NCBI GenBank assembly: GCA_039105265.1
Contig: JAPFFF010000008.1
Span: 5,828,001 to 5,892,000, forward strand
Source of the DNA: Tritrichomonas musculus
Taxonomy: Eukaryota > Parabasalia > Tritrichomonadida > Tritrichomonadidae
Length of the DNA stretch: 64,000 bases
Direction: 5' to 3'
Shown: positions 62,901 to 64,000 of the stretch, piece after piece
Position numbering within the stretch: the stretch's first letter is position 1
Layout: every line of letters begins with the position of its first letter
Notes under the pieces: generated by a model
The model's database searches: none
The model's input: only the letters and a program-made list of their open reading frames with translations
What the model was told of the DNA's origin: nothing
Position numbers and translations under genes: made by a program

Positions 62901-64000
62901 GCTCTTGAAGAAGGAGATAATTTGAAGAATGAAGTTGGCTGTCTCAAATATGAAGTTAAGAAACTTAAAGAAAGACCAACCCCAGTTGCGACAGCTCCAG
63001 CCACATTTGAAGAACGATCCGCAGACATTCCAACAATTCCATCAGATCTTTTTGAACGAATGTCATCCGCCGAAGACAAAGCAAGCCAAGCAGAATCACA
63101 AGCCAACTCACTTCGCCAAGAGACAGATCGACTTAAGAATGAACTCCGCTGTGTTAAATACGAAGTTAAGAAACTTAAAGAACAACCAATTGCAGAATCA
63201 ATTCCGAACACAGCAGCACCAATCATCACCCAACCATCTATTCCATCAAATCTTCTTCAACGTCTTTCCAAGGCGGAGAATGATTCACAACTAGCTCGTG
63301 ATGAGACAGATGCACTTCGCCAAGAAGAATCTAAACTGAAGCATGAAGTTGGCTGTCTTAAATATGAAATTAAGAAACTGAAAGAACGACCAACACCAGT
63401 TTCAACCACACCATCACCAATTGAAGGACAAACATCTATTCCATCAGATCTTCTTGGACGTCTTTCCAAGGCGGAGAATGATTCACAACTTGCTCGTACT
63501 GAGACAGATGCACTTCGCCAAGAAGAATCTAAACTGAAGCATGAAATTGGCTGCCTTAAATATGAAATTAAGAAACTGAAAGAACGACCAACGCCAGTTT
63601 CAACACCAATTATCACATCACCAGTTGAAGAACGCACCATTGAAATTCCAACGATTCCATCCGATCTTCTTGATCGATTGTCAGCTGCGGAAGAGAAAGC
63701 AAATCAAGCAGAATCACAAGCCAATTCACTTCGCCAAGAACTCCGCTGTGTTAAATATGAAGTCAAGAAACTTAAGGAACAACCAATTCCAGAAGCAGTT
63801 CGAATCACACCATCACGAAGTGAAATACAACCATCTATTCCATCAGATCTTCTTGAACGTCTTTCTAAAGCAGAAAAAGATTCGCAAGAAGCGATAAAAG
63901 AAACATCGACACTTCACCAAGAAGAAGCCAAACAGAATCATGAGATTGGCTGCCTTAAATACGAAGTTAAGAAACTTAAGGAACTACCAACACCAGTTTC
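26601..64000 (+). CDS. giant BTB-like / coiled-coil repeat protein, 3' end outside window
   Basis: One frame is open from the ATG at 26601 to the right edge: 12,466 complete codons, no stop. I translated the first ~450 codons directly and found the repeat cores in the same phase wherever checked (for example 31179, 34911, 45681, 58671, 63948). Order: BTB/POZ-like domain (residues about 1-95, with ILPEINNLNVFDLFNLANEF), a helical BACK-like part to about 255, a coiled coil, then repeats from about residue 330 to the end. Each repeat is a charged helix ending in a core such as ELRCVKYEVKKLKERP, then a Pro-rich linker with (V/I)EE(R/H/Y), then (S/D)DLLERLS opening the next helix. No signal peptide or membrane segment is seen. 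A cytosolic fibre, scaffold or spacer is likely; trichomonads have striated fibres such as the costa, but no sequence evidence ties this protein to them. Mass of the visible part exceeds 1.4 MDa. Confidence 0.93.
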   Translation, partial: MSSFKIIGESNKSFFINPTDYRKRLKLFQEIDFSKETQYYIKSIVSQNSIKIFFESAKNDILPEINNLNVFDLFNLANEFQYEELLMHVNEFIKQQSLERVVSNFTSKNDQVNIISDESFNEFIASKFEIILMSNPTIFNRYNNKQFFQLLKNRNIHVKPENNEKLYKYVLYNRILPNASADDNVEDLLKEDSNINRDALPILSYIDCSTLPNESIYQIIYLSEKFEIFVPQLSQTLEDRYTNQNSEIIQKIKRQNILINENKSNIRIIQSQIEEQKAIMNEKFMSDLKKVVLQLKQTINPEMTQVQQQIRSLQIPEESTTEEIQKDIDTIKLNIRCLKYEMKKLKERKTSDDDYLPQVENNQSNLTAIEKANEASHKAQSVLEENNKIKNEIKSLKFAIRKMREHPLPEISSPSPREPVSSNLIYRIEEAEITSNDAKSLASSLQQNQEKMKIDLKCMKYEIKKLKESPNQGSTKPIKERSIRTTGTDAEVIRRLQEVEKRSQEAESETQKYKEEYEKIHKDIHIIKYQIRKLKDQPTTTDQEIMNEITRHTNAIKLLRRDISTIKDTTGNTTTESKNELRCLKYEVKKLKTQSSSSLPQDDQEQIQKELRIIKYQLKKMKEEQARPNNNNNNNNNDNDNEIQNRGIFVSKEGEEQDKNQNEIERDLRCIKYELKLLKEHQNHVFLNEENINSNLIERIETLQSENTQLNTEVRCLKYEVKKLKTQNTQEEQEQIQKELRIIRYQLKKMKDEQTRMNDNENEEMITNRAVTLHTAEDHDETNNEQMKIDLKCLKYEVKKLKTSQTHGSSNIDSESLRRLEETQEQIQKEIRIIRFQMKKMKDEQTPREERENEDVVVDDVQNDELQQLKNEFRCIKYEVKKLKENVNSPIAQINEIAVDSTMKRQIVSLRNNDAKYEEQISLLQKENSNMKQMLRCIKYEVKKLKVDTNEKIHKDIHIIKYQIRKLKDLPTTTDQEIMNEITHHTNAIKSLRRDISTIKDTTENKHELRCLKYEVKKLKTQSNSSLPQDDQEQIQKELRIIKYQLKKMKEEQTRPNNNNNDNDNDNEIQNRDIFVSKEGEEQDKNQNEIERDLRCIKYELKLLKEHQNHVFLNEENINSNLIERIETLQSENTQLNTEVRCLKYEVKKLKENSTRQPQERSANIESNIDTESLRRLEETQEQIQREIRIIRYQMKKMKDEQKQNDTENEEELIEEKITARIRNEDQEMKNDIRCLKYEVKKLKEKSGTMNDNTLKVSLRGVPNEATNDTELQQLKNEFRCIKYEVKKLKENANMKTSGKINTDNLIQHLQEVEREYEKIHKDSHIIKYQIKKLKDQPTATDQEIMNEISRHTTAIKQLLRDVKTIKETTTKQQQSEIRCIKYEVKKLKEQNDPNLSPTTLSPTQEGQIQKDIRILKYNVKKLIDEKARNSQETDNGDEVHSPTHDKVQVRIRISEKVIQKMKEENEQIKNDLRCIKYEVKKLKNASTNGVSDDLLQKISFIENTAKTARKETNILRQVDDSIKTDMKCIKYEVKKLKERPNVEQPYEERAVDIPTIPPNLLRRLAAVENNLKEKTNLLIQENDRLKKDLRCMKYEVKKLKERPIQVPTTTTTNVKDDLLERIEMAEKKADEAKDETNSIRQENLKLKNELLCIKYEVKKLKERQIQENTQAVPATDDYSYETLYIPNELLERISNIENNAKEAKEGVSALNKDRNKLRDDIVCLKYEVKKLKKRPVVAEPVHERTIVESATIPDDLLDRLSEAENNAEAARTETSSLQQENNRLKNELRCIKYEVKKLKEKPIQFVQTVSQVEERTVEVPTIPSDLVERLINAEQRASRAEEKTNTLRQELRCVKYEVKKLKERPIPSPAEEHQVPTPTIPSDLLERLSEAERKSEEAKNISQETQEQTATLRQETDQLKNEIRCLKYEVKKLKEKQVPITTAPVEERTVEVPTIPSDLLERLSAAENNASEAKDRVSESEKQINTLKNELRCIKYEVKKLKERPIPSPTEERTAEVPTIPDDLLDRLSEAENNAEAARTETSSLQQENNRLKNELRCVKYEVKKLKERPIPSPAEEHQVPTPTIPSDLLERLSEAERKSEEAKNVSQETQEQTATLRQETDQLKNEVRCLKYEVKKLKERPIPSSTSPVEVPTIPSDLLERLSAAENNASEAKDRVSESEKQINTLKNELRCIKYEVKKLKERPIPSPTEERTAEVPTIPDDLIERLLASEKKAEEAKNEVFSLRQEGDKLKNDVGCLKYEVKKLKELPIPSITAPVQERAVDAPAIPDDLLERLSESESQLNSLRQELRCVKYEVKKLKEQPIPEAVSTAPAEEHSVPTIPSDLLEQLSILDKLKNELGCLKYEVKKLKERPTPVSTAPATYEERTAEVPTIPSDLLERLSLAEEKASQAESQANSLRQELRCVKYEVKKLKEQPIPEAVRITPSRSEIQPSIPSDLLERLSKAEKDSQEAIKETSTLHQENTKLKNDVGCLKHEVKKLKEQPTPVAVSPATYEERTAEIPTIPSDLLDRLSSLEDKSKESETRMNSLQQELRCVKYEVKKLKERPILETSIEEHSAPSIPSDLLEQISKIDKLKNELGCVKYEVKKLKERPTPVVAAIEERSVEPSTIPDDLLERLSTVESQTNSLRNELCCVKYEVKKLKEQPIPEIVSSAPVEEHQIPTISSDILETLFALDKLKNDLGCVKYEIKKLKERPTPVVSAIEERSVEPGTIPSDLLERLSSAEDKANKAAEETETLHQETDRFKNELRCVKYELKKLKAQPIPEPIVTSPVEEHSTTKIPSDLIEQLSTLSKLKNEFGCLKYEVKKLKERPTPVSTGPATYEERSVEEVPTIPSDLLDRLSTLETQTNSLRNELRCVKYEVKKLKEQSITETVAVTPAEEHAASTIPSDLLERLSRAENDARTAREEGYKLKNEVGCLKYEVKKLKERPTPVATVPATFEERSAEIPTIPSDLLDRLSAAEEKANQAESQANSLRQELRCVKYEVKKLKEQPIPEAVPSTPSRSEIQPSIPSDLLERLSKAEKDSQEAIKETSTLRQEEAKQNHEIGCLKYEIKKLKIRPTPVATTIITSPVEERSAETPAIPDDLLERLSAAEKNAEEAKDLSNEADRQTKLLRQETDRLKNELRCLKYEVKKLKERPIAEAASTPIKEFAAPTSSIPDDLLDRISTLEEDSERSRDEMKSLRSTTEEMNNKIGCLKYEVKKLKERPTPVATAPATFEERSSKVSTLPSDLLERLSSAEDKASQAESQANSLRQETDRLKNELRCVKYEVKKLKEQPIAESIPSTPAPIITQPSIPSDLLERLSRAENDARAAREEGDKLKNEIGCLKYEVKKLKERPTPVATVPATFEERSAEIPTIPSDLLDRLSATFEEKANQAESQANSLRQELRCVKYEVKKLKEQPIPEAVSTAPAEEHSVPTIPSDLLEQLSILDKLKNELGCLKYEVKKLKERPTPVSTAPATYEERTAEVPTIPSDLLERLSLAEEKASQAESQANSLRQELRCVKYEVKKLKEQPIPEAVRITPSRSEIQPSIPSDLLERLSKAEKDSQEAIKETSTLHQENTKLKNDVGCLKHEVKKLKERPTPVSTPMITSPVEERTVEIPTIPTDLLERLSTLETQTNSLRNELRCVKYEVKKLKERPIPEIVTSVTPVEEYAAPQTTTLPEDLLDRISSLEKDSQESKEEISTLRTTTEDMKNNIGCLKYEVKKLKERPTPVAAAPAIMEERSAEIQTIPSDLLDRMSATEEKANQAESQANSLRQELRCVKYEVKKLKEQPIPEAVRITPSRSEIQSSIPSDLFERLSKAEKDSQEAIKETSTLRQENTKLKNDVGCLKHEVKKLKERPIPETVSVTPVEEYATPQTTTLPDDLLDRISSLEKDSQESKEDMKSLRTTTEDINNNIGCLKYEVKKLKERPTPVSTPIITSTVEERSAEVPTLPSDLLDRLTTLETQTNSLHKELRCVKYEVKKLKEQPIPEVVTLSSPIEEHSTTSIPSDLIEQLSTLSKLKNEVGCLKYEVKKLKERPTPISTAPATYEERTAEVPTIPSDLLDRLSTAEEKANTAESQTNSLHNELRCVKYEVKKLKERPIPETSIKEHPSPSIPSDIFETLSTLDKLKNDLGCVKYEIKKLKERPTPVVAAIEERSVEPVTIPSDLLERLSTVESQTNSLRNELRCVKYELKKLKEQPIPEPIVTSPVEEHQISTIPSDLLKQLSALSKHQNEFGCLKYEVKKLKERPTPVVAAIEERSVEPGTIPSDLLERLSSAEDKANKAVEETEALRQETDRFKNELRCVKYELKKLKERPIPEQISTPAPVEEHSTSIPSDLIEQLSTLSKLKNEFGCLKYEVKKLKERPTPVSTGPATYEERAVEEVPTLPSDLLDRLSTLETQTNSLRNELRCVKYEVKKLKERPIPETNAVAPAEEYATPQQATLPDDLLDRISSLERDSQESKEDMKSLRTTTEDINNNIGCLKYEVKKLKERPTPVFTAPATYEERSAEVPTIPSDLHERLTTLETQTNSLRNELRCVKYEVKKLKERPIPETVASVTPVEEYATPQQTTLPDDLLERISSLEKDSQEYKEDISTLKSTTEEMNNNIGCLKYEVKKLKERPTPVSTPIITSTVEERSAEVPTLPSDLLDRLTTLETQTNSLRNELRCVKYEVKKLKEQPIPEAVALSPVEEYATQQQAALPDDLLDRISSLESDSTETKEKMKLLSATTEEMNNNIGCVKYEVKKLKERPTPAVAAIEERSVEPVTIPDDLLDRLSTVESQTNSLRNELRCVKYEIKKLKEQPIPSSTIVPPAQVEEHSTPPIPSDLLEQLSTLDKLKNEVGCLKYEVKKLKELPTSTAPAASEERSSEIPMISSDLLDRLTAAEEKATQAETQANSLRNELRCVKYEVKKLKERPIPEMTSTLAPVEEHSTPTIPSDLIEQLSTLDKLKNELGCLKYEVKKLKERPTPASTAPAIIEERSTEVPTIPSDLLDRLSTLESQTNSLHNEFRCVKYEVKKLKERPISAPAPVEEHSTSSIPSDLFEQLSKIDKLKNEVGCLKYEVKKLKERPTPVSTPMITSPVEERSAEIPTIPSDLLERLSAAEKNSEEAKNRVSETESEINTLKEEGQKLKNELRCVKYEVKKLKERPIPESVSVTPVEEYAVPQQTTLPDDLLDRISSLEKESQESKELISTLRSTTEEMNNNIGCIKYEVKKLKERPTPVSTPIITSPVEERSAEIPTIPSDLLDRLSTVESQTNSLCNELRCVKYEVKKLKEQPILETVISPEPVEEHLTPSIPADIIEQLYKLDKLMNEIGCLKYEVKKLKEKPMPVITAPATYEERTAEVPTIPPDLLERLSAAEKNSEEARTRVSEAESEINTLKEEGRILKNELRCVKYEVKKLKERPIPESIFSVAPVEEHSTTSIPSDLLEQLSTLSKLKNEVGCVKYEVKKLKERPIPVSKAPATYEDRTAEVPMIPSDLLDRLSTLETQTNSLRNELRCVKYEVKKLKEQPIPESVSVTPVEEYATPQQTTLPEDLLERISSLEKSSTETKEEMKLLSATTEDMNNNIGCLKYEVKKLKERPTPVSTPIITSPVEERSVEIPTIPSDIIDRLSSLEEKAKESETRMNSLQQELRCVKYEVKKLKERPIPESVALSPFEEHAAPQQAALPDDLLDRISSLENESTETKEKMKLLLATTEEMNNNIGCVKYEVKKLKERPTPVVSAIEERSVEPGTIPSDLLERLSSAEDKANKAAEETETLRQETDRFKNELRCVKYELKKLKERPIPEAIVTSPVEEHSTTSIPSDLIEQLSTLSKLKNEFGCLKYEVKKLKERPTPVSTGPATYEERSVEEVPTLPSDLLERLSTLETQTNSLRNELRCVKYEVKKLKERPIPETVSVTPVEEYSTPQTTTLPVDLLDRISSLEKDSQESKEEISTLRTTTEDMKNNIGCLKYEIKKLKERPTPVAAAPAIIEERSAEIQTIPSDLLDRMSAAEKKASQAESQANSLRQELRCVKYEVKKLKEQPIPEAVRITPSRSEMQPSIPSDLFERLSKAEKDSQEAIKETSTLRQENTKLKNDVGCLKHEVKKLKERPTPVSTPMITSPVEERTVEIPTIPTDLLERLSTLETQTNSLRNELRCVKYEVKKLKERPIPEIVASDTPIEEYAVLQQTTLPDDLLDRISTLERSSEESKIDIKSLRTTTEEMNNNIGCLKYEVKKLKERPTPVVSAIEERSVEPDTIPSDLLERLSSAEDKANKAAEETETLRQETDRFKNELRCVKYELKKLKERPIPEAIAPFEKQTSEVSTLPSDLLERLSTAAKNADEAKEAINLLRQEGDQLKNYIGCLKYEVKKLKERPTPISTPIITSPVEERIIEIPTIPSDLLDRLSSVEDKAKESETRMNTLQQELRCVKYEVKKLKERPIPETVSVTPVEEYAAPQQATLPDDLLERISSLERDSQESKEDMKSLRTTTEDINNNIGCLKYEVKKLKERPTPVVAAIEERSIEPGTIPDDLLERLSSAEDQANKAAIETETLRQETNRLKNELRCVKYEVKKLKERPIRETNAVAPFEEHSTTSIPSDLIEQLSTLSKLKNEIGCLKYEVKKLKERPTPVSTPIITSTIEERTIEIPTLPSDLLERLSSLEDTSKESETRMNSLQQELRCVKYEVKKLKERPIPESVALSPFEEYAAPQQVALPDDLLERISSLEKDSQKSKEDISTICATTEEMNNNIGCIKYEVKKLKERPTPVSTPIITSPVEERAAEVPTLPSDLVDRLTTLETHTNSLRNELRCVKYEVKKLKERPIPEAVTPTTLIEEQLPPSPIIPSELLERLSAAEKNSEEAKNRVSGTESEINTLKEEGQKLKNELRCVKYEVKKLKERPIPESVSVTPIEEYAAPQQTTLPDDLLDQISSLERSSEETKEKMKLLSATTEEMNNNIGCLKYEVKKLKERPTPVPTTPATFEERSSEVPTIPSDLLERLTSAEEKAKESETRMNTLQKELRCVKYEVKKLKERPIPEVISTPAPVEEYATPQQTTLPDDLLERISSLERDSQESKEDMKSLRSITEDMNNNIGCLKYEVKRLKERPTPISTPIISNPIEERPLDIPTIPSDLLERLSAVESQTNSLHNELRCVKYEVKKLKERPIPEAISVSPVEEHTTQTQAIPSDLLERLSAAENELKVFRSENESLREEIDKQKNDLGCVKYEIKKLKERPIPISTPIITSPVEERTIEIPTLPSDLVDRLSSLEDKSKLSETRMNSLQQELRCVKYEVKKLKERPIPEANIVPPVEEHTAPQQVTLPDDLLDRILLLEKTTSENKEEISTLRSTTEEINNNIGCIKYEVKKLKERPTPVSTPIIASPVEERVFEIPAIPSDLLERLSTIESRTHSLNNELRCVKYELKKLKERPIPEVISTPAPVEEYATPQQTTILPDDLLERISSLEKDSQKSKEEMSTLRTTIEKMNNNIGCLKYEIKKLKERPTPISTPIISNPIEERTFEIPAIPSDLLERLSATEKNSEEAKDISKDTQEQTKLLHQETDRFKNELRCIKYELKKLKEQPIPEIISAPAPVEEHSTTIIPSDIIEQLSLLGKLKNEVGCLKYEVKKLKERPIPIPTPIITSPVEERTIEIPTIPTDLLERLSSLEEKAKESETRMNSIQQELHCIKYEVKKLKEQPIPETVVSPTPVEEHSAPAIPSGLLERLSAVENEAKSARKETESLREENVKQKNDLSCVKYEVKKLKERPIPISTPIITSPVEERTIEIPTLPTDLVERLSRAENTSEEAKAISDDAQEQTQLLRREYEKLKNELRCIKYEVKKLKERPIPETNAVAPAEEHATPQQTTLPDDLLERISSLEKTTSECKEEISTLRTTTEEMNNDISCLKYEVKKLKERPTPVSTPIITSPVEERSVEIPTIPSDLVDRLSSLEDKSKESETRMNSLQQELRCVKYEVKKLKERPIPESVALSPVEEYTTPQQTTLPDDLLDRISSLEKSSEETKEKMKLLSTTTAEMNNNIGCIKYEVKKLKEQPTPVSTPIITSPVEERTAEVPTIPFDLLDRLSTLETHTNSLRNELRCVKYEVKKLKERPIPEAVTPTTQIEEQLPPSPIIPELLERLSSAEKNSEEAKNRVSGTESEINTLKEEGQKLKNELRCVKYEVKKLKERPIPETVVSPAPVEEHSAPAIPSDLLERLSAVENEAKSARKETESLREENVKQKNDLSCVKYEVKKLKERPIPISTPIITSPVEERTIEIPTIPSDLLDRLSSVEDKSKESETRMNSLQQEIRCVKYEVKKLKERPIPEVISIPAPVEEYAAPQQTTLPDDLLERISSLEKDSQEFKEDMKSLRSTTEDMNNNIGCIKYEVKRLKERPTPVSTPIITSPVEERTIEIPTIPSDLLERLSAVETQTNSLRNELRCVKYEVKKLKERPIPEPIALPAPVEEHATPQQTTLPDDLLERISSLEKDSQESKEDMKSLRSTTEDMNNNIGCLKYEVKKLKERPTPASTPIITSPVEERTIEIPTIPSDLLDRLSSLEDTSKESETRMNSLQQELRCVKYEVKKLKERPIPESVALSPVEEYTAPPQATLPDDLLDSISSLEKESQESKELISTLRSTTEEMNNNIGCIKYEVKKLKERPTPVSTPIEERSIEPGSIQDDLLERLSSAEDKANKTAEETETLRQETDRFKNELRCVKYELKKLKEQPIPEPIVTSTVEEHSTTSIPSDLIEQLSTLSKLKNEFGCLKYEVKKLKERPTPVSTGPATYEERSVEEVPTLPSDLLDRLSTLETQTNSLRNELRCVKYEVKKLKERPIPETVSSVTPVEEYSTPQTTTLLEDLLDRISSLEKDSQESKEDMKSLRTTTEDMKNNIGCLKYEVKKLKERPTPVETVPAIIEERSAEIPTIPSDLLDRLSAAEEKANQAESQANSLRQELRCVKYEVKKLKEQPIPESIPSTPTPISTQPSIPSDLLERLSRAENDARTAREEGDKLKNEIGCLKYEVKKLKERPTPVATAPAIYEERSADISTIPSDLLDRMSTMESTTNSLHNELHCVKYEVKKLKQRPIPSPAEEHQLPIPTIPSDLLERLSETERKSDEAKNISHETQEQMEALRQETDRLKNELRCIKYEVKKLKERPIPETVVSPEPASVEEHTTPQQATLPDDLLERISLLEKESEESKVEMKSLHTTTEEMNNNIGCLKYEVKKLKERPTPVPTPLITSPVEERSAEIPTIPSDLLERLSAVETQTNSLRNELSCVKYEVKKLKERPIPEPIALPAPVEEHATPQQTTLPDDLLERISSLEKTTSECKEEISTLRTTTEEMNNDIGCVKYEVKKLKERPTPVTSSPATIEERSSESPTSDLLERLSSAEERASKVETQYNLLCNELRCIKYEVKKLKERPIPEMVTSVAPVEEYAAPQQTTLPDDLLERISSLEKESQESREDISTLRSTTEEMNNNIGCIKYEVKKLKERPTPVSTPIITSPIEERTIEIPTLPSDLVDRLSTLETQTNSLRNELRCVKYEVKKLKEQPIPETVVSPAPIEEHSAPAIPSDLLERLSAVENEAKSARKEMESLREENVKQKNDLSCVKYEVKKLKERPIPISTPIITSPVEERTIEIPTLPTDLVERLSRAENTSEEAKAISDDAQEQTQLLRREYEKLKNELRCIKYEVKKLKERPIPETNAVAPAEEHATPQQTTLPDDLLERISSLEKTTSECKEEISTLRTTTEEMNNDIGCVKYEVKKLKERPTPVTSSPATIEERSSESPTSDLLERLSSAEERASKVETQYNLLCNELRCIKYEVKKLKERPIPEMVTSVAPVEEYAAPQQTTLPDDLLERISSLEKESQESREDISTLRSTTEEMNNNIGCIKYEVKKLKERPTPVSTPIITSPIEERTIEIPTLPSDLVDRLSTLETQTNSLRNELRCVKYEVKKLKEQPIPETVVSPAPIEEHSAPAIPSDLLERLSAVENEAKSARKEMESLREENVKQKNDLSCVKYEVKKLKERPIPISTPIITSPVEERTIEIPTLPTDLVERLSRAENTSEEAKAISDDAQEQTQLLRREYEKLKNELRCIKYEVKKLKERPIPETNAVAPAEEHATPQQTTLPDDLLERISSLEKTTSECKEEISTLRTTTEEMNNDIGCVKYEVKKLKERPTPVTSSPATIEERSSESPTSDLLERLSSAEERASKVETQYNLLCNELRCIKYEVKKLKERPIPEMVTSVAPVEEYAAPQQTTLPDDLLERISSLEKESQESREDISTLRSTTEEMNNNIGCIKYEVKKLKERPTPVSTPIITSPIEERTIEIPTLPSDLVDRLSTLETQTNSLRNELRCVKYEVKKLKEQPIPETVVSPAPIEEHSAPAIPSDLLERLSAVENEAKSARKEMESLREENVKQKNDLSCVKYEVKKLKERPIPISTPIITSPVEERTIEIPTLPTDLVERLSRAENTSEEAKAISDDAQEQTQLLRREYEKLKNELRCIKYEVKKLKERPIPETNAVAPAEEHATPQQTTLPDDLLERISSLEKTTSECKEEISTLRSTTEEMNNDIGCVKYEVKKLKERPTPVSTPIITSPVEERSVEIPTIPTDILERLSVMEDKVKQSELHTNSLRNELRCVKYEVKKLKEQPIQETISTPIPVEEYLTPKIPADIIEQLSALDKLKDEVGCLKYEVKKLKERPTPISTPIITSPVEKRTTEIPTLPSDLLERLSIAEDKAKETETRMNTLQQELRCLKYEVKKLKERPIPESVAATPVEEYATPQQTTLPDDLLERISSLEKDSQESKEEMKSLRSTTEDINNNIGCLKYEVKKLKERPAIVPTAPATFEEREVEEVPSIPSDLLDRLSSVEDKAKESETRMNTLQQELRCLKYEVKKLKERPIPETVALSPVEEYAAPQQTTLPDDLLERISSLERDSQESKEDMKSLRSTTEDMNNNIGCLKYEIKKLKERPTPISTPIITSPVEERTIEIPTIPSDLLDRLSSLEDKSKESETRMNSLQQELHCVKYEVKKLKERPIPESVSLSPVEEYATPQQTTLPDDLLDRISSLENDSAETKEKVKLLSATTEEMNNNIGCIKYEVKKLKERPTPVVAAIEERSVEPVTIPDDLLERLSTVESQTNSLRNELRCVKYELKKLKEQPIPEPIVTSPVEEHQIPTIPSDLLKQLSTLSKLQNEFGCLKYEVKKLKERPTPVVSAIEERSVEPGTIPSDLLERLSSAEDKANKAAEETETLRQETDRFKNELRCVKYEVKKLKERPIPEAIAPFEKQTSEVSTLPSDLLERLSTAAKNADEAKEAINLLRQEGDQLKNYIGCLKYEVKKLKERPTPVSTPIITSPVEERSVEPVTIPSDLVERLSTLETQTNSLHKELRCVKYEVKKLKEQPIPESVSVTPVEEYATPQQTTLPEDLLERISSLERSSAETKEEMKLLSRTTEDMNNNFGCLKYEVKKLKERPTPISTSPATIEERSSESPTIPSDLLERLSSAEERTNRSEEQTNSLIQEGEKMKNELRCLKYEVKKLKERPISETVSVGPVEEYAAPQQTTLPDGLLDRISSLEKESQESKELISTLRSTTEDMNNNISCLKYEVKKLKERPTPASTPIITSPVEERTIEIPTIPSDLLDRLSSVEDTSKESETRMNSLQQELRCVKYEVKKLKERPISETVSVTPVEEYATPQQTTLPDDLLERISSLEKDSQESKIDMKSLRTITEDMNNNIGCIKYEVKKLKERPTPVVAAIEERLVEPGTIPSDLLERLSSAEDKANKAEEETETLHQETDRFKNELRCVKYEVKKLKERPIRETNAVAPFEEHSTTNIPSDLIEQLSTLSKLKNEFGCLKYEVKKLKERPTPVSTPIITSPIEERTIEIPTLPSDLVDRLSTLETQTNSLRNELRCVKYEVKKLKERPIPETVVSPAPIEEHSAPAIPSDLLERLSAVENEVKSARKETESLREENVKQKNDLSCVKYEVKKLKERPIPISTPIITSPVEERATEYPAIPSDLFEQLSAMEDKVKQSELQTNSLRNELRCVKYEVKKLKERPIPESVAVAPAEEPTASTIPSDLLDRLSKAENDTRTALEEGDNLKNEVGCLKYEVKKLKERPTPVATAPATFEERSADIPTIPSDLFERMSSAEDKASQAESQANSLRQETDRLKNELRCVKYEVKKLKEQPIAESIPNTAAPIITQPSIPSNLLQRLSKAENDSQLARDETDALRQEESKLKHEVGCLKYEIKKLKERPTPVSTTPSPIEGQTSIPSDLLGRLSKAENDSQLARTETDALRQEESKLKHEIGCLKYEIKKLKERPTPVSTPIITSPVEERTIEIPTIPSDLLDRLSAAEEKANQAESQANSLRQELRCVKYEVKKLKEQPIPEAVRITPSRSEIQPSIPSDLLERLSKAEKDSQEAIKETSTLHQEEAKQNHEIGCLKYEVKKLKELPTPV
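27580..30960 (+). repeat. repeat zone 1: mixed RCxKYE and IIKYQ cores
   Basis: The first ~1,100 residues of the array carry two kinds of core that often alternate: R-C-(I/L)-K-Y-E-V-K-K-L-K with Cys, and R-I-I-(K/R)-Y-Q-(L/I)-(K/R)-K-(M/L)-K without Cys. Spacing is irregular, linkers are charged, and there are few prolines. An Asn/Asp tract from an (aacaat)n microsatellite lies near 28485-28530 and again near 29768-29800. Confidence 0.85.
28161..30060 (+). repeat. in-frame segmental duplication inside zone 1
   Basis: The stretch starting at 28161 (CATAAAGACATTCACATCAT) recurs at 29460, an offset of 1,299 bases. Further on, the matching sites at 28741 and 30019 are 1,278 bases apart. Both offsets are whole codons, and they differ by 21 bases, exactly seven codons. 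Confidence 0.85.
33518..34117 (+). repeat. segment duplicated at 36824-37423
   Basis: About 600 bases recur almost unchanged 3,306 bases (1,102 codons) downstream, with a handful of single-base differences (for example caagaggcc against caagaagcg near the end). The duplication is in frame and covers several repeats. Confidence 0.8.
49680..50410 (+). repeat. segment paralogous to the block that carries the 1,230-bp triplication
   Basis: 49680-50350 matches 55245-55915 (offset 5,565 bases, 1,855 codons). Continuing through to 50410 it matches 57705-58437 (offset 8,025 bases, 2,675 codons). Both offsets preserve the frame. Confidence 0.75.
54528..58374 (+). repeat. tandem triplication of a 1,230-bp unit, plus a partial fourth copy
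   Basis: Units at 54528-55757, 55758-56987 and 56988-58217 look identical or nearly so over 1,230 bases (410 codons, six repeat cores). A fourth, partial copy runs to about 58374 with a few differences (CCAGATGATC for CCAGACGATC; CGATCTACC for CGAACTACC) and then departs. The near-identity points to recent unequal exchange or gene conversion, or possibly an assembly artefact. Confidence 0.88.

Larger units (their letters stand above)
31000..64000 (+). repeat. repeat zone 2: alternating RC / GC heptad repeats with proline linkers
   Basis: From about 31.0 kb nearly every core is (R/G)-C-x-K-Y-E-(V/I/L)-K-K-L-K-E-(R/Q)-P, followed by a 17-22 residue Pro/Thr/Val-rich linker. Mean spacing measured in the 1,230-bp unit is six cores per 410 residues, about 68 residues each, so I estimate some 160 cores in this zone (an estimate, not a count). 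Two classes usually alternate. Class A reads LRCVKYEVKKLKERPIPE with a VEE(H/Y) linker. Class B reads (I/V/L/F)GCLKYEVKKLKERPTPV with a (V/I)EER linker. Confidence 0.92.

Noticed and set aside
32969-63640. Many long minus-strand open frames (up to about 700 codons) full of S-L-S-F-L-T-S-Y-L-type repeats
   Set aside because: They are the exact antisense of the KYEVKKLKE repeat. The repeat's codon use leaves the opposite strand free of stops. They start and stop irregularly, while the plus frame is unbroken.
31759-63897. Plus-strand frames with L-N-M-K-L-R-N-L-K-N-D-Q repeats
   Set aside because: They are the +1 frame shadow of the same repeat array. They are short and broken, unlike the continuous frame starting at 26601.
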